From assembly GCA_047967505.1 (NCBI GenBank), contig CM106539.1: a DNA stretch of 64,000 nt; one strand, given 5' to 3'. The position numbers were made by a program, and so were the translations under genes. The notes under the pieces are model-generated. The model did not search any database, was not told the DNA's origin, and saw nothing but the letters and a program-made list of their open reading frames with translations. The stretch is from Dipteris shenzhenensis. Lineage: Eukaryota; Polypodiophyta; Polypodiopsida; Gleicheniales. Shown in pieces: positions 46,484 to 58,489 of this stretch. The first letter of the stretch is position 1; every line of letters starts with the position of its first letter.

Positions 46484-46660
46484 GGTAATGATGATGTGTC
46501 ACTGATGATGTGGCATTGATGACATGGCATTAGTGACATGGCACTAATGATGTGGCACTGGTGACATCGCATTGATGATGTGGCATTGGTGACATGGCAC
46601 TGATGATGTGGCACTGGTGATGTGGCACTGATGACATGGCTACCACCGTGGCAGATAGGG
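46484..46660 (+). repeat. Minisatellite, about 15-bp unit
   Basis: About twelve degenerate copies of GATGATGTGGCACTG / GATGACATGGCACTG. Looser copies extend left to 46270 and right to 46735. The His/Ser-rich minus-strand ORFs here are by-products. Confidence 0.75.
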
Positions 46661-46740
46661 ATGATGTGGCAGTTGATAGGTGATTGATGACGTGGTAGAT
46701 AGGTTGATAATGTGGCAGCCTTCCATGTGTCATTTGGCTA

Positions 46741-47569
46741 ACCACACCTTAGTGTGTGGTGAGGTTGAGGATAAGGGATATCCTCCCTCTCTGCCACGTG
46801 ACGCTAGGAGGCAACCAGAAGCTTTGAGAGATACTGAAGGAATCTGTTGATTCTGTCAATGAACTTGAATTTCGTCATCTTGTTCGGTTGGTGCTAGGCG
46901 TTGTTCATGATCGGGAGATAGAAGCTCTTGGCTCATGTTTGGAGCCATGTGCAAGGCAGTGGAGTGCTATGATGGAGTTGGTTCGGGTCTGGAAGGCTAT
47001 GCTCATCCGCCGAGATGGCATCGGTGCTGGTATAGTGCAGAGCTTGACCCATCTAAGAGGTGCTAGGCATTAAAGAGCCAGTTGGAGTAGAGGTGGCTAT
47101 TGGAGGTGCCATGGGGCATGCAGTTGTGGCTGCTCAGAGGCTGGGTAGGCTTGTGTCGCTGCTGTAGTAGAAGGCGGTGTGCAGAGGCCTAGCGCATACA
47201 GGCTGCCAGTGAAGTTTGCCTGAGAGGCTCCTAGAGGATCTTGTAGTCGAGAGGCTCTTTGGAGTAGGTATGGAGCTCGTATGGATACTGTGTGGTGAGT
47301 AGCCCGTTGGCTTGGAGCTAGTATGGATACTATGTGGCGAGTAGTCTGTTGGCTATGTGGCATCCATCGGGAGTGCTAAAGCTTAGAAGCTTTGGTCGTA
47401 GGAGTTGTGTAGCTTTGGTCATAGTAGAGGTTGCCTTGTTCATTTGAGAAGGTGACTGGCATGCGGGTTGCTGTCTGTGCCATTTGCTACGCATTTAATA
47501 AGCCAGTTAGAGCGAGGCTATAGCTATAGAGGCGTTACCTTTGGAGGTGCTTAGAGGGTAGTTGGAGAG
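46741..47569. other. Unassigned, nothing recognised
   Basis: Moderately GC-rich sequence with small internal duplications (TGGAGCTCGTATGGATACT-like, twice near 47270-47330) but no coding motif. It may be the degraded pol side of the adjacent gypsy element. Confidence 0.25.
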
Positions 47570-48408
47570 TCATGAGCATGGAAGGGGTCTACTTTGTGAA
47601 GTTGACGCCTCATATGTTACTTCTCTCCTTCTAAGATTGACTTTCCTTTTCACCACCTTGGACAATCTAATGGCATCCTTTAATTTAGCTGGGTTTAGGA
47701 GTTCCAACTCATGTCGGATGTTTGGTCTAAGACCTGAGGGATACTTATATAATTTCTCCTCTTCCGTCTTTGTTGCGAACTCTAGAGATAAATGCCAAAA
47801 TTTTGTTGTGTATTCGCTCATTGTCTCCCTATCAAATTGCCATAGTTTCTCCCATTTAAACATTTGATCCTCCTTATAATTAAGTGGGAGAAATGTAATC
47901 TTTAATTCTTCCAAGAATTCAAACCACTCTTTGATTGGACTGCTTTCCTATTGGTGTACGGACCACCAAAGTAGTGCATCCTTCTCTAAATGTAGAGTAG
48001 CTAGTGCTAACTTCTCATCTTCTGTACGATCAAATTGTACAACGTACAATTGGAAATGTCTAATCCAGTCGAAGAGTTTCTCCGGATGCCTAGCCCCCTC
48101 GTACTTTGGAAACTCAAGGTGCTCCTTAGGATCAAACCTTCTTTTCTTAGTCTTTTCTAAAGGGTCTGCTTGATAATCAAATAATTTCCTTTTTAAGGGC
48201 ATTTCTCTTTGAATTGTATTTTGGATTGCATTGTCCGGGTAGTGTGGTGATGATGGTGTCTTTGGTAGAGGTTCAGTAGGTGGCTGAGGGTTATATCGGC
48301 TAATGGATCAAATACGTTATGGTAGATGGGGGTGTAAGGTGTTGTTCCCATGAGGTTTAATGTGAGTTGTGGAACATTTTCAGGTGTGAATTCTTGACTA
48401 TCGTCCAT
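47570..48408 (-). pseudogene. Ty3/gypsy gag
   Basis: Starts MDDSQEFTPENVPQ at 48408; a frameshift near 48195 leads to a frame with FPKYEGARHPEKLFDWI, LATLHLEKDALLWW, then a TAG after SVHQ, then EWFEFLEELKITFLP. This is the retrotransposon gag (capsid) domain of plant gypsy elements (x-x-A-x-x-x-L-x-x-x-A-x-x-W-W). The frame ends at 47570 before any zinc knuckle, protease or RT is seen. Confidence 0.8.
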
Positions 48409-48599
48409 GTTTTGGAATCACAAATGGAGCTAATCAAGTTTTCAATTTAAACTGGTGATGAGCTATGAGTGTGTTAAATGTGATAGAAAAAAAGTGGTAC
48501 TTCCCCTCGCCCATTCGATAAAGCACCCACTCCACACCCTTTCCGTGACTCAATGGTGCTTCTTCGACTCTTGGGATGTATAAGGGCCCCTTCTCTATC

Positions 48600-48765
48600 T
48601 CTTTTTTTTTTTTTTAATAGCAAAGTAGGGGGGGGGGAATGATAAAAGGGAAATTAGAGAAAAAGAGGGGGGGATTTTTGAAATGCAAGGGGAGGGGGGT
48701 TTTCGAAATGCCAAGGGGGGGTGGGGGGGTTTGAAATGAAAGGGGGGGGGGGGGATTTAATGCTG
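48600..48765 (+). repeat. Poly-T followed by G-run cluster
   Basis: A T-tract at 48600-48617, then at least seven runs of seven or more G separated by 10-25 bases with repeated TTTGAAATG phrases. It could form G-quadruplexes on the plus strand. It lies in the gypsy 5' leader. Confidence 0.6.
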
Positions 48766-49424
48766 ATGGTGGCAAGGGGGCCAGAAGCGGTGGTGCAACA
48801 GAGGGGCAAAGGCAACAGAGTACCGATAGTGGTGGCCTACGGGACTACAGGGAGAGGCACGGTTGTCAGAGAGTAATGGTGTGTGAGCGCCATCAGCGGC
48901 ACCTATGCATGGCAGCCACACGGATCCCAACATAGGTCATAGTGCAATTTGTGGCTCACAGTGTACCATGTGGCACAGGGCTATGTAGGGCCAGTAGGAG
49001 ATGGCAGAGATGCGGGGACTGTGCGATGGTGGGGGGGTCATTAATAGCACATGGATGAGGGAGGTAATTAATAGCACCAGGAGGGGAGGGCCAATTGCTC
49101 GGGCTATTTGCTACACTACAGCCTTAAAGAAAAGCGACTGATGTAACTAAGGCTTGGAAGTCCCGCTATCAATGGCATGGGGCCTGTCCCCCTTTTCTTA
49201 ACAATTAAGATCGCCTATTTTGCCTATTAGGGCACAAGAAGAGAGCAGAGATTTTTCAAAGGAGAGGTAGGGATTTCTATTTTAATCAACTTTCAGAGAG
49301 GAAAAGGAAGCCCCTTGGTGATTTCTAGATGGGTGATTCTTAATTCTCATCGATGACTTCACATTGTCGATGTCGACGACTGTTACAACTTCCAGATGGC
49401 AGGCTATCACAATCATAGGATCTT

Positions 49425-49438
49425 GGCTCTGATACTAG
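49425..49438 (-). other. Primer binding site of the gypsy element
   Basis: GGCTCTGATACTAG is the complement of a tRNA-Met type site. The next bases, TGTCACAACC, look like the inner edge of the 5' LTR of this minus-strand element, about 1 kb upstream of the gag start. Confidence 0.5.
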
Positions 49439-49439
49439 T

Positions 49440-50355
49440 TGTCACAACCATAAATGGAGGGATGCACATGTGTGTAGATGATGCATCAATTGAGATAGAT
49501 TGGCCCTCCAAATGGGGTGGAAGGAGTGCCCATGTGAGTGTATTTTTGCTAGACTCTCCTACATGCTCATCTCAAGCCACAATCCATATGCATACAAATG
49601 CCCATACTCACACACCATGAATGACACAAGAGGGTGCAACTCTCATATCTCTTGGGATCACATCCCTTGGGCATACCCCATTATTCTACCCTTAGCCTAT
49701 GACTCTTTACGCCTACCATTGATTAATGCAATACCCATGCACAATACTACCCTTTCCTAACCATCCTAGGACCTAATGCATACGTGCATATTTTATTATA
49801 TTCAATTGGCCAATTTACAATGTTACAATCATGGGGTAATCACTAGATTCCCTAGAATGATCCATTAGGATCTAATACAAATAATTGTATCATCATAAGA
49901 TCAACAAAGGACTATTCGGTATTTGACTTTGATTGTGATAAGATCAAGGATGCAAAATCCGATGAATGCAAAGTGACAAAATAAATCTGATGGGGAGAAT
50001 TGCAAAGATACAAATTAAAAAAAACAAAAACATACATACAGATGCATGAAAAGAAAGCGAGTCTAGGCAGCTCCAAAAAAGCAACCAAAGAGAATAAGAG
50101 TAATGAATGAAAATGTTATGCTAAAAGCAATGCGACTTACATGTTGTAAGCCTAGATGTATGCGCTCCATTAACTTACATGAAATCAAGGGGTGTAGAGA
50201 ACATGTGCAACAAAGGACAGGGAGCAAATGAAATGAATACGTACTTATGAGACTCTCTTGATTTCTTCTAAATGCATTGAAAAGGCCAAGTTTAGGAACA
50301 TTAGGTTGATCATCCCCCTCTCCATGTGGTGTAGGATGATCCATTACCTTAGTAG
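49440..50355 (-). other. Probable gypsy 5' LTR, outer end not found
   Basis: Begins TGTCACAACC next to the primer site. I cannot place the outer TG...CA end or a target duplication. No coding motif. Confidence 0.3.
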
Positions 50356-50828
50356 TCACACAAACAATCCAAACAACTCCACATCTTTGGCTAGAAGGTA
50401 GGCTTCCCATTCAGCATCTCCCTCATCCAACATAGAATCTAATGAAGAGCTGTAAGACTCCTCCTCTGATTCAATCTCTTCAGCTCTTCTTTGCACAATC
50501 TCCTCTGTTTTCATGTGAAACACCACCCTATCTTTTGGCAGATGGTCCATGTACATCTTCAACAACACGTTATGCCAATCTTGTTGGGCCTTCATACAAA
50601 TGAGCCAAGGATGACCCAAAATGACTAGATAGGTGCCCAATCTTGTTGGCATGACATGAAAATCAAGCGTAACCTAGTCCACATAGGCTTCCCAAGAGCA
50701 AGAGAGGTGATATCTTGCATGAGTGTAAGGGTTGCATCTTGAAGTTCAAGTTCGGCATGAAAGGATGGGCCCACAAAAGTGCAACATGTCTGCATGGGAA
50801 AAGATATGCAGCTTCCTCCATCATTCAA
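50356..50828 (-). pseudogene. Gypsy-type aspartic protease fragment
   Basis: Two frames: one with DGGSCISF, in the position of the DTG/DSG active site; the next with TYLVILGHPWL, the ILGxPWL motif that ends retroviral-like protease domains, then an acidic linker (EEIESEEES). Order and spacing fit a gypsy protease. No RT follows, so it is an isolated piece. Confidence 0.55.
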
Positions 50829-50941
50829 TCAATCTAGGATACCATCACATTGTGAGCCTTTCTATCTATGTACATTTTTCAACTTTAAGTGTAATGAGTC
50901 CATTTGGAAATTTTGTGTCTGGTTTCTAAGAGCTCTTATTC

Positions 50942-51699
50942 ATGGTAGATGTTTTACCTTCGAACTTTGAGGAGTGGGAACCAGTTGATTCATTCATAGG
51001 AAAGTTCATTGCGATTCATGAGGATTTGGGTAAGCAAATGCATGCAGGGGAGAAGTTGGCCTCCTTGCAAAAGAAGAATGTGTATTGGCATAATGCAGTA
51101 TACATCACTCCAACAACATCATCAAGCTATGGCCATCTGCAAACCATTGCAGCACCACAACTTCAAGACATGGTTTACAGCATTGTGGACTCAAAGACAT
51201 TGCAATCATACAATGACAAGATTGCAAAGGATGTGGGCATGGCCATAAAGTTTACATTTGGATCCAAATGGGCAAGGTTATCTTGGTTTGTGCCTCTCCA
51301 CATTTTTTCTTCTTTGTTTCAGAATATACATATACCTAGAACAAAAACTATGTGGTTTTGCAAGCATGTAGATGAAAATGCTCTTAAAGATTTACTTGGG
51401 ATGAATTGGGGAACCAAGTCAGGTGAACAAAAGGATGATGTGTTTCAATGTCATGCATGTAAAGCCAATGTGGTTATTAGATACCATATGTCATGCCAAA
51501 TGTTGTATTTAGCTTTTCAGTAGAGGTGTTGGAAGAAAACAAATGGTAGGTGGCTTCCCCTAGAATCTAATGATAAAGACAATACGGGGGTAAGTTTATT
51601 GATGTTGATGAGGGAAATGTCAAGAATGTGAATGTCACATCGCAATGGACTCTAAGGGATGTGCGAGAACACCTATTGGTCATGGAGGACGTCAGCTGA
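50942..51699 (+). pseudogene. Unknown ORF U1 (copy 2)
   Basis: Open for 193 codons from MVDVLPSNFEEWEPV; no family recognised. It has a Cys pair FQCHACKANVVIRY, which could bind a metal, and a Thr/Ser-rich stretch (PTTSSSYGH). After a stop and frameshift the frame reads IDVDEGNVKNVNVTSQW, then TLRDVREHLLV, matching copy 1 at 57-413. It may have an upstream exon, since an AG lies just before the start region. Possible structural or DNA-binding role, not supported further. Confidence 0.5.
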
Positions 51700-51944
51700 T
51701 CTTACCTTAAATGGTGGTAAGATCAGCTGCCAATTCATTTCTCCTGCAACTTTGAATATTGTTAACAATATGTTTGACTAGTGCAACATTCAATTTTTTT
51801 CCAAATCCTAGTTCTTGTCTCAAAAGATGATGGACAATTAAATTGACGTGTTATTTCTTTTAATTTTTTTCCTTTCAGTCCATGGTAAATGTTTTTCAAA
51901 AACCTTGGGGATTTTATGACTAGTTTTGATTTTTAGGGTTTTGA

Positions 51945-51954
51945 TATATAAAGG
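51945..51954 (+). promoter_or_regulatory. TATA box upstream of U2 (copy 2)
   Basis: TATATAAAGG, 110 bases before the start at 52055; matches the box at 905-913 in copy 1. Confidence 0.5.
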
Positions 51955-52054
51955 GGTAAGAGCCACTTTTATGTTACATTCTCACTTTCACTTTTAGAGA
52001 GCCATAGGTACTCCCACCCTCAAAAGCTATTCACTCCATTAGTCGATATTTGCC

Positions 52055-53164
52055 ATGGATTCAGCTAGAGGTGTGTTCCATGATTTCATCTCATGAATTG
52101 CATTTGTAGGTCGTGAGGAAGATCTATTTTTTGTGTTTGATAGGACTTTTGATGCCATAGACATATATGCGAGAAGGATGACTTCATAGGTCTCATCCAC
52201 TACATGCAAGAGAATTTCATTGATTTTGCATATACACTTGAGGACTCTTCAAAGAGATTGGTTTTGATCGATTACATCAAGTATCTATTCCTAGACAAAT
52301 CCAACTTTGTGAGGCACTTGGCCCGCTTTTGTGTTAATCTTATAGAGGAAGGTCTTATGGTACAAGAGAAAGACATCCTAGAAGCGGGGATCACGGGAAA
52401 TATAGGCACTAAATTCCTTTTAAGGGAGATGACATTCATCTTTCTTCTCCAAGAAGGAAATTTAGAGGAAGAAGCCTCATCATCTAGCACCCCCTCTAGT
52501 AGAACTTTTGATATTTTCCTCACTAGACTAGACTAACATGTATACGGAAGAGATTCTTGACCATGCAAGAGAGGAGATGGAAGCAACTCAAGCATTGAGC
52601 CTACTTCAAGAGCCCCCAACAAGAGTAGATCAAGAATCTACATCGGAGACCCCACTGACCCAAAAGCAGACTTATGGTCCTTGTCCCCCCTCATCATTGA
52701 TGGAGAACAATATGTATTTCTCCATGAGATAGAGGTTCTTTTTGGACTATGAGAGGCTGAGGTACTTGGAGTCCTATCTAGGTTCTATGTTGACAAAAAT
52801 GTTAAAGATCCCGAGGTTTTAGGTTTTGAAGACCAAACAATGGAAGAGTTTGTCTTGACGACGGTGGTTTCATTGAGGGATGTAGACATGTCCATATATG
52901 ATGCACAACCCTTTCATGTAGAATCTTCCACATCCAAGATAGGCTATAAGAAAGCTTCCACCTCCCAAATGGAACATCACAAAGCACCTGGTTCCATCCA
53001 AAGAACCAAATGAGGAAGGGATAGAAGCCAATGATGCTATAGCAATAGGAGAGGAGGATCTTAGTGCTATTGCAGCTAGGTTTATATCTAGGAGTCCACT
53101 AGGGGATTCAAAGACCCCTATTCTCAATGCAATCAAACTAGCTAAGAAGAAAGATAGCTTGTGA
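52055..53164 (+). pseudogene. Unknown gene U2 (copy 2)
   Basis: Starts MDSARGVFHDFIS and stops at codon 14. Coding blocks continue in other frames: 52204-52536 (DFAYTLEDSSKRLVLID, then IGTKFLLREMTFIFLLQ), 52790-53010 (LGFEDQTMEEFVLTT, then SSTSKIGYKKAS), and 52940-53164 (IAIGEEDLSAIAARF to stop). The first two blocks align with copy 1; the third has only a weak counterpart. Multiple stops and frameshifts. Function unknown. Confidence 0.45.
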
Positions 53165-53612
53165 GGCCTCTTATGAATATAAACATATATTTCAATGGAT
53201 ACATGACTTTAAGGAGTACATGTCTTTCTTATTTGTTTAAGTCATCATTGCTCTTCATGAATTGATAATATTTATTCCATTGTATTTTTTTAAAAGTCAT
53301 CGATGCTATATTTGTTCCATCCTTTTAATTGTGTTAAATTCATGCATTTTTAGCTAATTTAGTATGATTTTCACCAATTTTGGGTTTCCAAAGTCCATTT
53401 CTGTCCAATCCTGGAGGAATTTTGTTATGGCAAGGAAGGAAAAAGTGTTTGGGACATCTTGAAGAGCCCGGAATGCCCTAAACATGCCATGTCATGAATT
53501 TGGGCATTTTGGCAAGTCTGGATTGCCCAAATTTTTGCTTGGGCAAGTTTAGGGCATTTTTGGGCTCCTTGCGATGTCTCAGACACTTTTGTCTTCTTTG
53601 CCATGGTGAAAT
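53165..53612. other. Intergenic, short inverted repeats only
   Basis: AT-rich. TTGGGCATTTTGGCAAG-like and GGGCAAGTTTAGGGCATTTT-like phrases near 53500-53560 form weak inverted repeats. No gene. Confidence 0.35.
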
Positions 53613-53964
53613 TGTGAAGATAGTGAGAGAGAGGGAAGGAGTCTCACTTGCGGCTTTCTCACATACACAATGGGGGAATACACACAAAGGTGGAGGCTGA
53701 AAACTGTTTTCCTCTTCTTAGTTGTGAAAGCCAAAAGAACTCTAGTATAAAGAAATAGAAGAACCCTATATGTGGGTCTCAAACCAAACTCAGCTAACTA
53801 AGGTGGCATACTAACTGAGCCACAAACTAGAGTAGATAAGGATAGCTGTCATCCAGCTATTATTCATGGGCGGTGTACCAACCGCATCTGCAGCTAACAA
53901 GTTAGTGATCTAAATGCACAATGGTCACCCTGGCATATCACGAGTAGAGCTCGATATCTCAACA
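53613..53964 (-). repeat. 3' LTR of truncated copia-C
   Basis: 352 bases with ends TGTTGAG and CTTCACA in minus reading; the homologous plus-strand LTR is at 33019-33375. Confidence 0.85.
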
Positions 53965-54480
53965 CTACCCCTTGAGCTCAATCCCAATTCCTGCACACCA
54001 AGCAGGTCTTTGAACTTGCACAGCTTCTCTGTGCCCAATGCCTTCATGAATATGTCAGCTACCTGATTCTCTGTGCTGACATAAACTAGATCAATAAGAC
54101 CTAGTAAAACCTTCTCCCACACATAGTGATAATGCACCTCAATGTGCTTTGTTCTAGCATGATAGACTGGGTTATTTACCAAGTGTATACTACTCATGTT
54201 GTCACAATAAATGACAACTGGCCCATCTGATGCATATCATAGATTAGCTTATGCAACCAAGCTACCTCACATGCAGCCATTGCTGCACCCCTGTACTTAG
54301 CCTCTGTGCTTGACAAGGCAACTGTAGGCTGTTTCTTGCTACTCCAAGTGACTGCAGCACTCCCAAAAGAGAACATATATCCACTGGTAGATCATCTATC
54401 AGAAATAGCCCAATCAGCATCAGTGTATCCATGCAACTGTATCTGAACCCAAGCCTCATAAAATAGTCCATACTGCAATG
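53613..54480 (-). mobile_element. Truncated copia-C: RNase H and 3' LTR
   Basis: 3' LTR 53613-53964 (minus reading TGTTGAGATATCGAGC...CTTCACA) is preceded by the polypurine tract (complement CTACCCCTTGAGCTC at 53965-53979). Upstream coding: RNase H pieces FSFGSAAVTWSSKKQP, ALSSTEAKYRG, HARTKHIEVHYHYV, DIFMKALG. The element stops abruptly near 54480; RT and the 5' LTR are absent. The LTR is the same family as 33019-33375. Confidence 0.88.
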
Positions 54481-56250
54481 TGAGGATTACCAAAAAGTGA
54501 GCGGAGAAAAGCGAGCAGCCCCAAATAAGCGAGCAATATTAAATAGGTTTCAAGCGAGCGAGAACCTCATCCAACATCTTATTCCCCTCAATATCATTGG
54601 AACAATTGATGTGATCATAAGCAAATTAAACATATTCCAACCATGAAGGCATGCCTGAAACTCACAATTAACTTCTCTTTCATCCCCATACTATCAATTT
54701 GAGTCGTTGTGGAGAGGTAGAGACATAACAATACATAAAATTTGCGATAAAAAAAGCAAACACTACTCAGATTGAACATCCACATAGCAAGATAATGATA
54801 GATCACAAGGTAGAATATATGACTGAAAATATGTAAACATGATCATGTGCTACATATACATATCATGTCTTTTATGCTTGCAGGATGATCATCCATACAT
54901 TCGATCCAAAAACATGGAAACAGAACTAACTATGTCAAAAGAAAAAAAACACATTTTCATCATAAGGATTAATTTTGCTTAGTGAAAATACCTATGTAAT
55001 CTGGACAATACCATGCTTTAAAAAACTTAGGGAGCCAAAAAAGGATTTTAGCCCTCCATACTTCTATTATGACCAATGTCTGAATGATAGTTCTATCGGA
55101 ACTAGAAATGAATGCATCTAACCACTATGTTGGAGTGCTCATCCAGTATCCTGTAGACTATTATGTTAAACTCAATACGTGACCACAAACTCAAGCATAA
55201 GAGGAGCATGATTCAAGTGAAATAATTGGCCGACACTCTATAACTAGTATCCTGCTGCATCTAACGAAAAATATGCACCAGGCATTAACAAGCTTCTATT
55301 TCCACCCCTATAAGCAAACTCGTATCCTGTAGTATGAAAAACTTTGAGGAAAACATTGCACTTAATGCATCAATTAAGCCAGTGACTACTCATGATGCAC
55401 AATCGAACAATCATCAAGGAAAGTCTAGTCAAGCAAGTTGAAGCAAAAAACCAAATATCTATTTGGATCTATGCCGTGGTGTATCCGCCAACCATGAGTA
55501 GCAAAAAAACCTATGAAAAAAGCAAAATAGGGATTATGCCACTCTACCATGATCACTTCCATGCTACAAATAAGGGAATACATAGTCGTTTTAGGGTACT
55601 TTTAGGGTTCATTCCCAACCACTAAAAAGAGAGCCAATGCTATCTATTTGTATTCATAAAATCTTTATGAACATTATCATGTTCAATATAAGGATAGGAG
55701 CCAGCTCAATGGGTAGTCTTAAACAAATATAAATACTATTCGAATTTTAACCTTATGCAAAAGCTTTTTTTTTAACACAAAGTAAAACTTGATTATACAT
55801 ATAGATGGGAATCAGGTCACCATTGTAAGTATGTATTTAGTAATTAAGTTGAAAATGTTCCCTTAGAAAAATAGCTCAATCAACATAGTACCCATATTAT
55901 ATATCCAAAATTTATAAGATCTCATTCATACCATTAGATTGTTTTCATCACTTGTCATGAGTACTAACCTCAATTGGCATTATGTATTTGGGTCAAAATA
56001 GTTTTTAGTATAGGATATAATGGAGCAATACATTTATGTAATATCTAGTGATCATAGTTTCTAATATAGGATAAAATGGAGCATAGAGTAATCTTGTCAT
56101 TCAAAAATGATAATATACCTTCCTTGACCATATACAAGTATCATGCATTCATAAAAAAAGTTAGTCATAAACTGCAATATAATGTGCCCATAATGCATGT
56201 ACATTAAATCTTCACATGTTAGAATGTGAGAAAGGGAATAATTTAACTAT
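54481..56250. other. AT-rich intergenic, nothing recognised
   Basis: A short block of AGCGAGC phrases (54500-54565) follows the copia-C break. Beyond it there is only AT-rich DNA with small chance ORFs. Confidence 0.4.
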
Positions 56251-56810
56251 GAAATCAGGGATCAATGTAGGAAATGGTCTTCTATGCACACATATATGCT
56301 AAGGGTCCATCTAATACAATATTGGAAATTGATGTGAGTATAAGTGTATGCATCCATCGGTGATGTATATGAGTGTATGCATCCATTTGTGATGTATATT
56401 GTTGTACTAATCCATGGTGCTTTACCGCTTGAGTTGTTTGTAGCGCAATTAATCACAACAATGTTGTATTTTTTAAAAGAAAAATGCCATAAAAATTTCA
56501 TGCTGCAAAACACACACAAAAAAATGGCATTTGTAGCATTAATACAAGCATTTCCTACAAGCAATCTCCATCCCTCCCTTTCCTGCTTACTCTTTCGGCC
56601 ACCTCTACCCTCTTGTTGCCCTTCAAGACTGCCTCTTGCCTCCTCGCCTCCTTGCTTCCTCACCTCCTCACCTTCTTGCTTCTTTGCCTTCTCACCTCCT
56701 TGCATCATGCTTGTTGCTACCAATTCCAAGGCTGTCCCTCCCCTCATTGGCCAGCTCCTCTACTCCTCACGTCATCCTTCTCCTCATTTTGGCGTCTCCA
56801 ATGAATAGCT
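56251..56810. other. Unassigned, pyrimidine-rich block
   Basis: GATGTATATGAGTGTATGCATCCA is partly duplicated at 56345-56400. A CCTCCTTGC/CCTCCTC-rich stretch (56560-56790) gives Leu/Pro/Ser ORFs without family resemblance. No gene is called. Confidence 0.3.
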
Positions 56811-56913
56811 TGGGGGTCTTGTTTTTGGAGGGGGGAAGCATAAGAATGGCAACACCTTAATGCGCTGTCATTTTTTGTGCTTTTGCCACCCAAAAACAAG
56901 ACCTGCAAATCCG

Positions 56914-57010
56914 TTGCTTAAGCTTGAATGAGCCTCTTGATTTTGGGTGTGTTAAGCCATTTTTGACCATTATACCCCCAAAATCAAGAGGCTCATTCAA
57001 GCTTAAGCAA
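56914..57010. repeat. Hairpin, about 34-bp arms
   Basis: The left arm starts TTGCTTAAGCTTGAATGAGC and the right arm is its complement ending GCTTAAGCAA at 57010; the loop is about 29 bases. A diverged relative of the fold-back units at 57.7-62 kb, since the GGTCTTGATTTTGGGG phrase recurs. Confidence 0.8.
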
Positions 57011-57562
57011 GGGCTTTGCAAGCATTGCAAGTCCAGTAAATGAAATCAATCAGATTAGGAATTGGCAAACTCAATTTGGGAATGGTCAGAAATACTTTGT
57101 CTTTGAATAATGCCTTGGATCATGGGATGGGGTCCCATGAACTTGCTGCCTGTGATGACGAATGGTTCTGCCCTCGACTAAAGGTGACGTGTGTAGTAGT
57201 AAAAGGATAGCCCTCATGGAATATCTAAGGGGTCTTGATTTTGGCCATGATTTGCACATTCTAGCACTTGAGCCATACATCAATTTCCAACACTTGAGGC
57301 ATATAGTGGCTTTGCCCACGCAACGTTTCCAGCTGCAATCCAAGCATCAAGCAATCTCATATTCTGTATCCAGAGACATCATGAGGGGTAGAGCCTCTTT
57401 TTGGTAGTCTCACTAGCAATATGTATTGAAAAAAAAATGTATTCAATTATTATATTCTTCCTTGCTATATGAATGCTCTTAATGCATCCAAATTGTAGAA
57501 CTACTTCAATACTACTTGTTAGTTATATTGTATAATAACCTCCATATGTATGCTCGTGAGAC

Positions 57563-57640
57563 AACAAAAAGAGACCTGGCAGCCCAAAAATGATAGCGCA
57601 TTGATGCGGTGCCATTTTTGGGCTACCAGGCCTCTTTTTT
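57563..57640. repeat. Hairpin with GCGCATTGATGCG centre
   Basis: Arms AGACCTGGCAGCCCAAAAATG and complement CATTTTTGGGCTACCAGG surround an AGCGCATTGATGCGGT centre, echoing the GCGCGTTAACGCGC centres of the following array. Confidence 0.65.
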
Positions 57641-57739
57641 AATGTCTCCTGAACATAAGAACAAGCACTTGTGTTCCTTACCTTTCTTTCCAATGGGGGT
57701 CTTGATTTTGGGGGTGTATGCCAAAAATTGATAAACAAC

Positions 57740-58170
57740 ATTATTTGATGCATATAGTTTTATTAAATCGATAAAATAGGCATGAAAACATCTAAATTGG
57801 CTCTTGCCATTTGATTTGATGTATGACATGACCCCATTTGGATTTGTAATTCCAAAGATACGGGGTCTTACTTTTAGGGCTTGAATGCCTGAAATAGGCA
57901 GCGCGTTAATGCGCTGCCTATTTCATACATTAGGCCTCAAAAGTAGGACCCCATGTAGGACCAAATGAGGTCCTACTTTTGAGGCCTAAATGCATGAAAT
58001 AGGTAGCACATTGACAAGCTACCTATTTTAGGAATTCATGCCCTAAAAGTAGGACCCCGTAACTTTGGACTTACAAATCCCAATGGGATCATGTCCTATA
58101 TCAAATCGAACAGCAAGAGCCAATTTAGATGGTTTTCATGCCTATTTTCTCCATCAATCAAAACTGTATG
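57740..58170. repeat. Fold-back palindrome 1
   Basis: Outer arms TTGGCTCTTGCCATTTGATT and complement; inner centre GCGCGTTAATGCGC at 57901-57914. The most diverged copy; its second centre (near 58003) is decayed. Confidence 0.7.
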
Positions 58171-58194
58171 CATAAATATATACATCAAGATATG

Positions 58195-58303
58195 CATCAA
58201 TATATGCATCAATATATACATATGTATGTATGTATATATATATATATATATAGATACATACATACATACATACATACATACATGTGTGTGTGTATACACA
58301 CAA

Positions 58304-58338
<35 letters not shown>

Positions 58339-58420
58339 CATAAATGTATGTATATACATACATATATACATAAATGTATGTATATACATACATATATACA
58401 TACTTACATACATACAGCAA
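58195..58420. repeat. Microsatellite TA/CATA/CA block 1
   Basis: Mixed (TATG)n, (TA)n, (CATA)n and (CA)n tracts with short mirror symmetry. Confidence 0.85.
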
Positions 58421-58489
58421 AATGGGGGTCTTGATTTTGGGGGGGGGTATGCCAAAAATTGATAAACAACATTATTTGATGAATATAGT

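Noticed and set aside
49396-49760. Plus-strand ORFs near the gypsy primer site
   Set aside because: They lie in the presumed LTR on the strand opposite to the element and show no domain.
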